A stretch of DNA of 64,000 bases from contig NZ_NPDM01000005.1 of assembly GCF_002812085.1 (NCBI RefSeq), positions 1 through 64,000 of the forward strand, given 5' to 3'. Source of the DNA: Leptospira levettii. Lineage in GTDB: Bacteria > Spirochaetota > Leptospiria > Leptospirales > Leptospiraceae. This document shows positions 63,359 through 64,000 of the stretch, one piece after another. The translations under genes and the position numbers were made by a program. Numbering within the stretch: position 1 is the first letter of the stretch; every line of letters begins with the position of its first letter. The notes beneath the pieces were generated by a model. That model made no database searches, was not told the DNA's origin, and was given only the letters and a program-made list of their open reading frames with translations.

Positions 63359-64000
63359 TTATATTGAGTCTAATCTTTGGCATAGTACAAGAAAGAAGCG
63401 AACTGCAACTTCCATAGGAAGATCGCTTAAATCCCAGCGCTGTGCTTGTGAAGAGGTGAACAGATCCTTCGTATGGTTCAATGTGGAAGTTAGTTCTGAA
63501 TTCGGGTCGAGAAGGGATTTTGCTAGCGACCGTGTGGATTCGTAACTTTTTCGGGATTGGACCCATATGTATTTTGAGGGCAGTTCTAGGTGAACCATCA
63601 AATCTTCGGTTTGTTTCCATTCTTGTAATTTCTCTTTTCCCTTCTTTGTGATTCCATATAACGCATAACCATCCGACAAACGTTCGATTTGATAAGACAT
63701 TCCCATTTTTTTTCCAATCCAAAAGTAAAACTGGATTCCGAAGGATAAATACCCCACAAGAAGGATCACAACTCCCATTTTTATATTGCTCATCTCTTTG
63801 TTCGTAAGATTGGCAAGTAAAATGAGAAGTCCCAAATGTCCAACGGCAAGTAAACAAAACGAAAAAAACCAATTCGCATTCGAAATGGAATGTTCCCATT
63901 GGATTGGGAAAAGCGAATTTGGACGGAGAAATTCTAAGTTAGGTGATGTATTCGAATCCAATGCCTTTGGTGGATCTAAGGGGATGGGTAGCCCAGAAAA
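63359..64000 (-). CDS. Membrane protein, unknown function (5' end beyond window)
   Basis: The frame stays open to the last base, so the start lies outside the window; a TTG at 63961 is not a convincing start. The visible 213 residues have two membrane helices (WFFSFCLLAVGHLGLLILLANL and KMGVVILLVGYLSFGIQFYFWIG) and a soluble C-terminal half of about 110 residues. The first visible residues are proline-rich (FSGLPIPLDPPKA). It is upstream of gltB on the same strand, 175 bases away. No family is recognised. Confidence 0.68.
   Translation of the reverse strand, partial: FSGLPIPLDPPKALDSNTSPNLEFLRPNSLFPIQWEHSISNANWFFSFCLLAVGHLGLLILLANLTNKEMSNIKMGVVILLVGYLSFGIQFYFWIGKKMGMSYQIERLSDGYALYGITKKGKEKLQEWKQTEDLMVHLELPSKYIWVQSRKSYESTRSLAKSLLDPNSELTSTLNHTKDLFTSSQAQRWDLSDLPMEVAVRFFLVLCQRLDSI

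Noticed and set aside
63342..63899. Alternative 185-residue minus-strand frame overlapping the last gene
   Set aside because: The other frame (to 63359) has regular membrane helices and stays open to the window edge, while this one is Cys/Arg-rich with no plausible fold.
1..64000. tRNA, rRNA and transposable elements
   Set aside because: The spacers were read by eye and none showed a cloverleaf, ribosomal sequence, transposase frame or terminal inverted repeats; a tool search could still find a divergent one.

Overview
The window reads as chromosomal DNA of a spirochaete of the genus Leptospira, most likely from the saprophytic (L. biflexa-like) side. This rests on gene content, not on a database search. 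The base composition is AT-rich. There are spirochaetal lipoproteins with loose lipoboxes (for example LIQC), a Bat/MoxR aerotolerance cluster with batB and batC fused, a cbb3 oxidase, and a lipoprotein of a type I associate with Leptospira. I see no rRNA, tRNA, insertion sequence, CRISPR array or prophage. No stretch longer than 300 bases lacks a gene.

Layout. 1-4.4 kb: the 3' part of a tandem-repeat (tail-fibre-like) protein, a menaquinone enzyme (mqnD) behind a glycosyltransferase-like membrane protein, and a helical-repeat protein with a lysine tail. 4.4-18.1 kb (minus strand): one tightly packed run of about 14 kb. In transcription order it holds an alpha/beta hydrolase, a thioesterase, a MORN-type lipoprotein, MoxR, a DUF58 protein, a Bat-associated membrane protein, BatA, a BatB-BatC fusion, BatD, HtpG and a soluble histidine kinase with a substrate-binding-protein-like sensor. 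18.2-22.3 kb: two small exported proteins, NADH dehydrogenase type II, a tyrosine phosphatase, a YgjP-like metallopeptidase and an outer-membrane protein. 22.4-25.4 kb: a ParA-ParB partition operon with two near-identical palindromes (putative parS), followed by a DUF1569-like protein and an FMN reductase. 25.3-31.1 kb: signalling and envelope genes, including a GHKL-HDOD fusion and an NAD-kinase-like/STAS fusion. 31.2-37.4 kb: HU, then an operon for ether-lipid or glycerolipid metabolism (alkyl-DHAP synthase-like, TetR, lipid kinase, glycerol-3-phosphate dehydrogenase, thioesterase). 37.4-40.5 kb: a B12-dependent acyl-CoA mutase (MeaA type) and its GTPase MeaB. 40.6-47.8 kb: assorted genes, including aspartase and a Spy-like/ECF sigma/anti-sigma triad. 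47.8-55.8 kb: a complete ccoNOQP-GHIS operon plus a SafE-like gene, with an FNR-type box upstream. 56-63.2 kb: a DUF5683 protein, a tiny cysteine-tailed membrane protein and glutamate synthase (gltB, gltD). The last gene is cut by the window edge.

How the genes fit together. Respiration is well represented: menaquinone, NDH-2 and a high-affinity cbb3 oxidase under probable FNR-type control. Envelope stress is represented by the Bat/MoxR-HtpG run and the Spy/ECF triad. Every convergent gene pair in the window overlaps or is separated by 17 bases or fewer, so there is no room for classical terminators between them. The most interesting candidates for follow-up are the NAD-kinase-like/STAS fusion, the paired palindromes of the par operon, the membrane-less SBP-PAS-histidine kinase with a hairpin abutting its start codon, and the ether-lipid operon.
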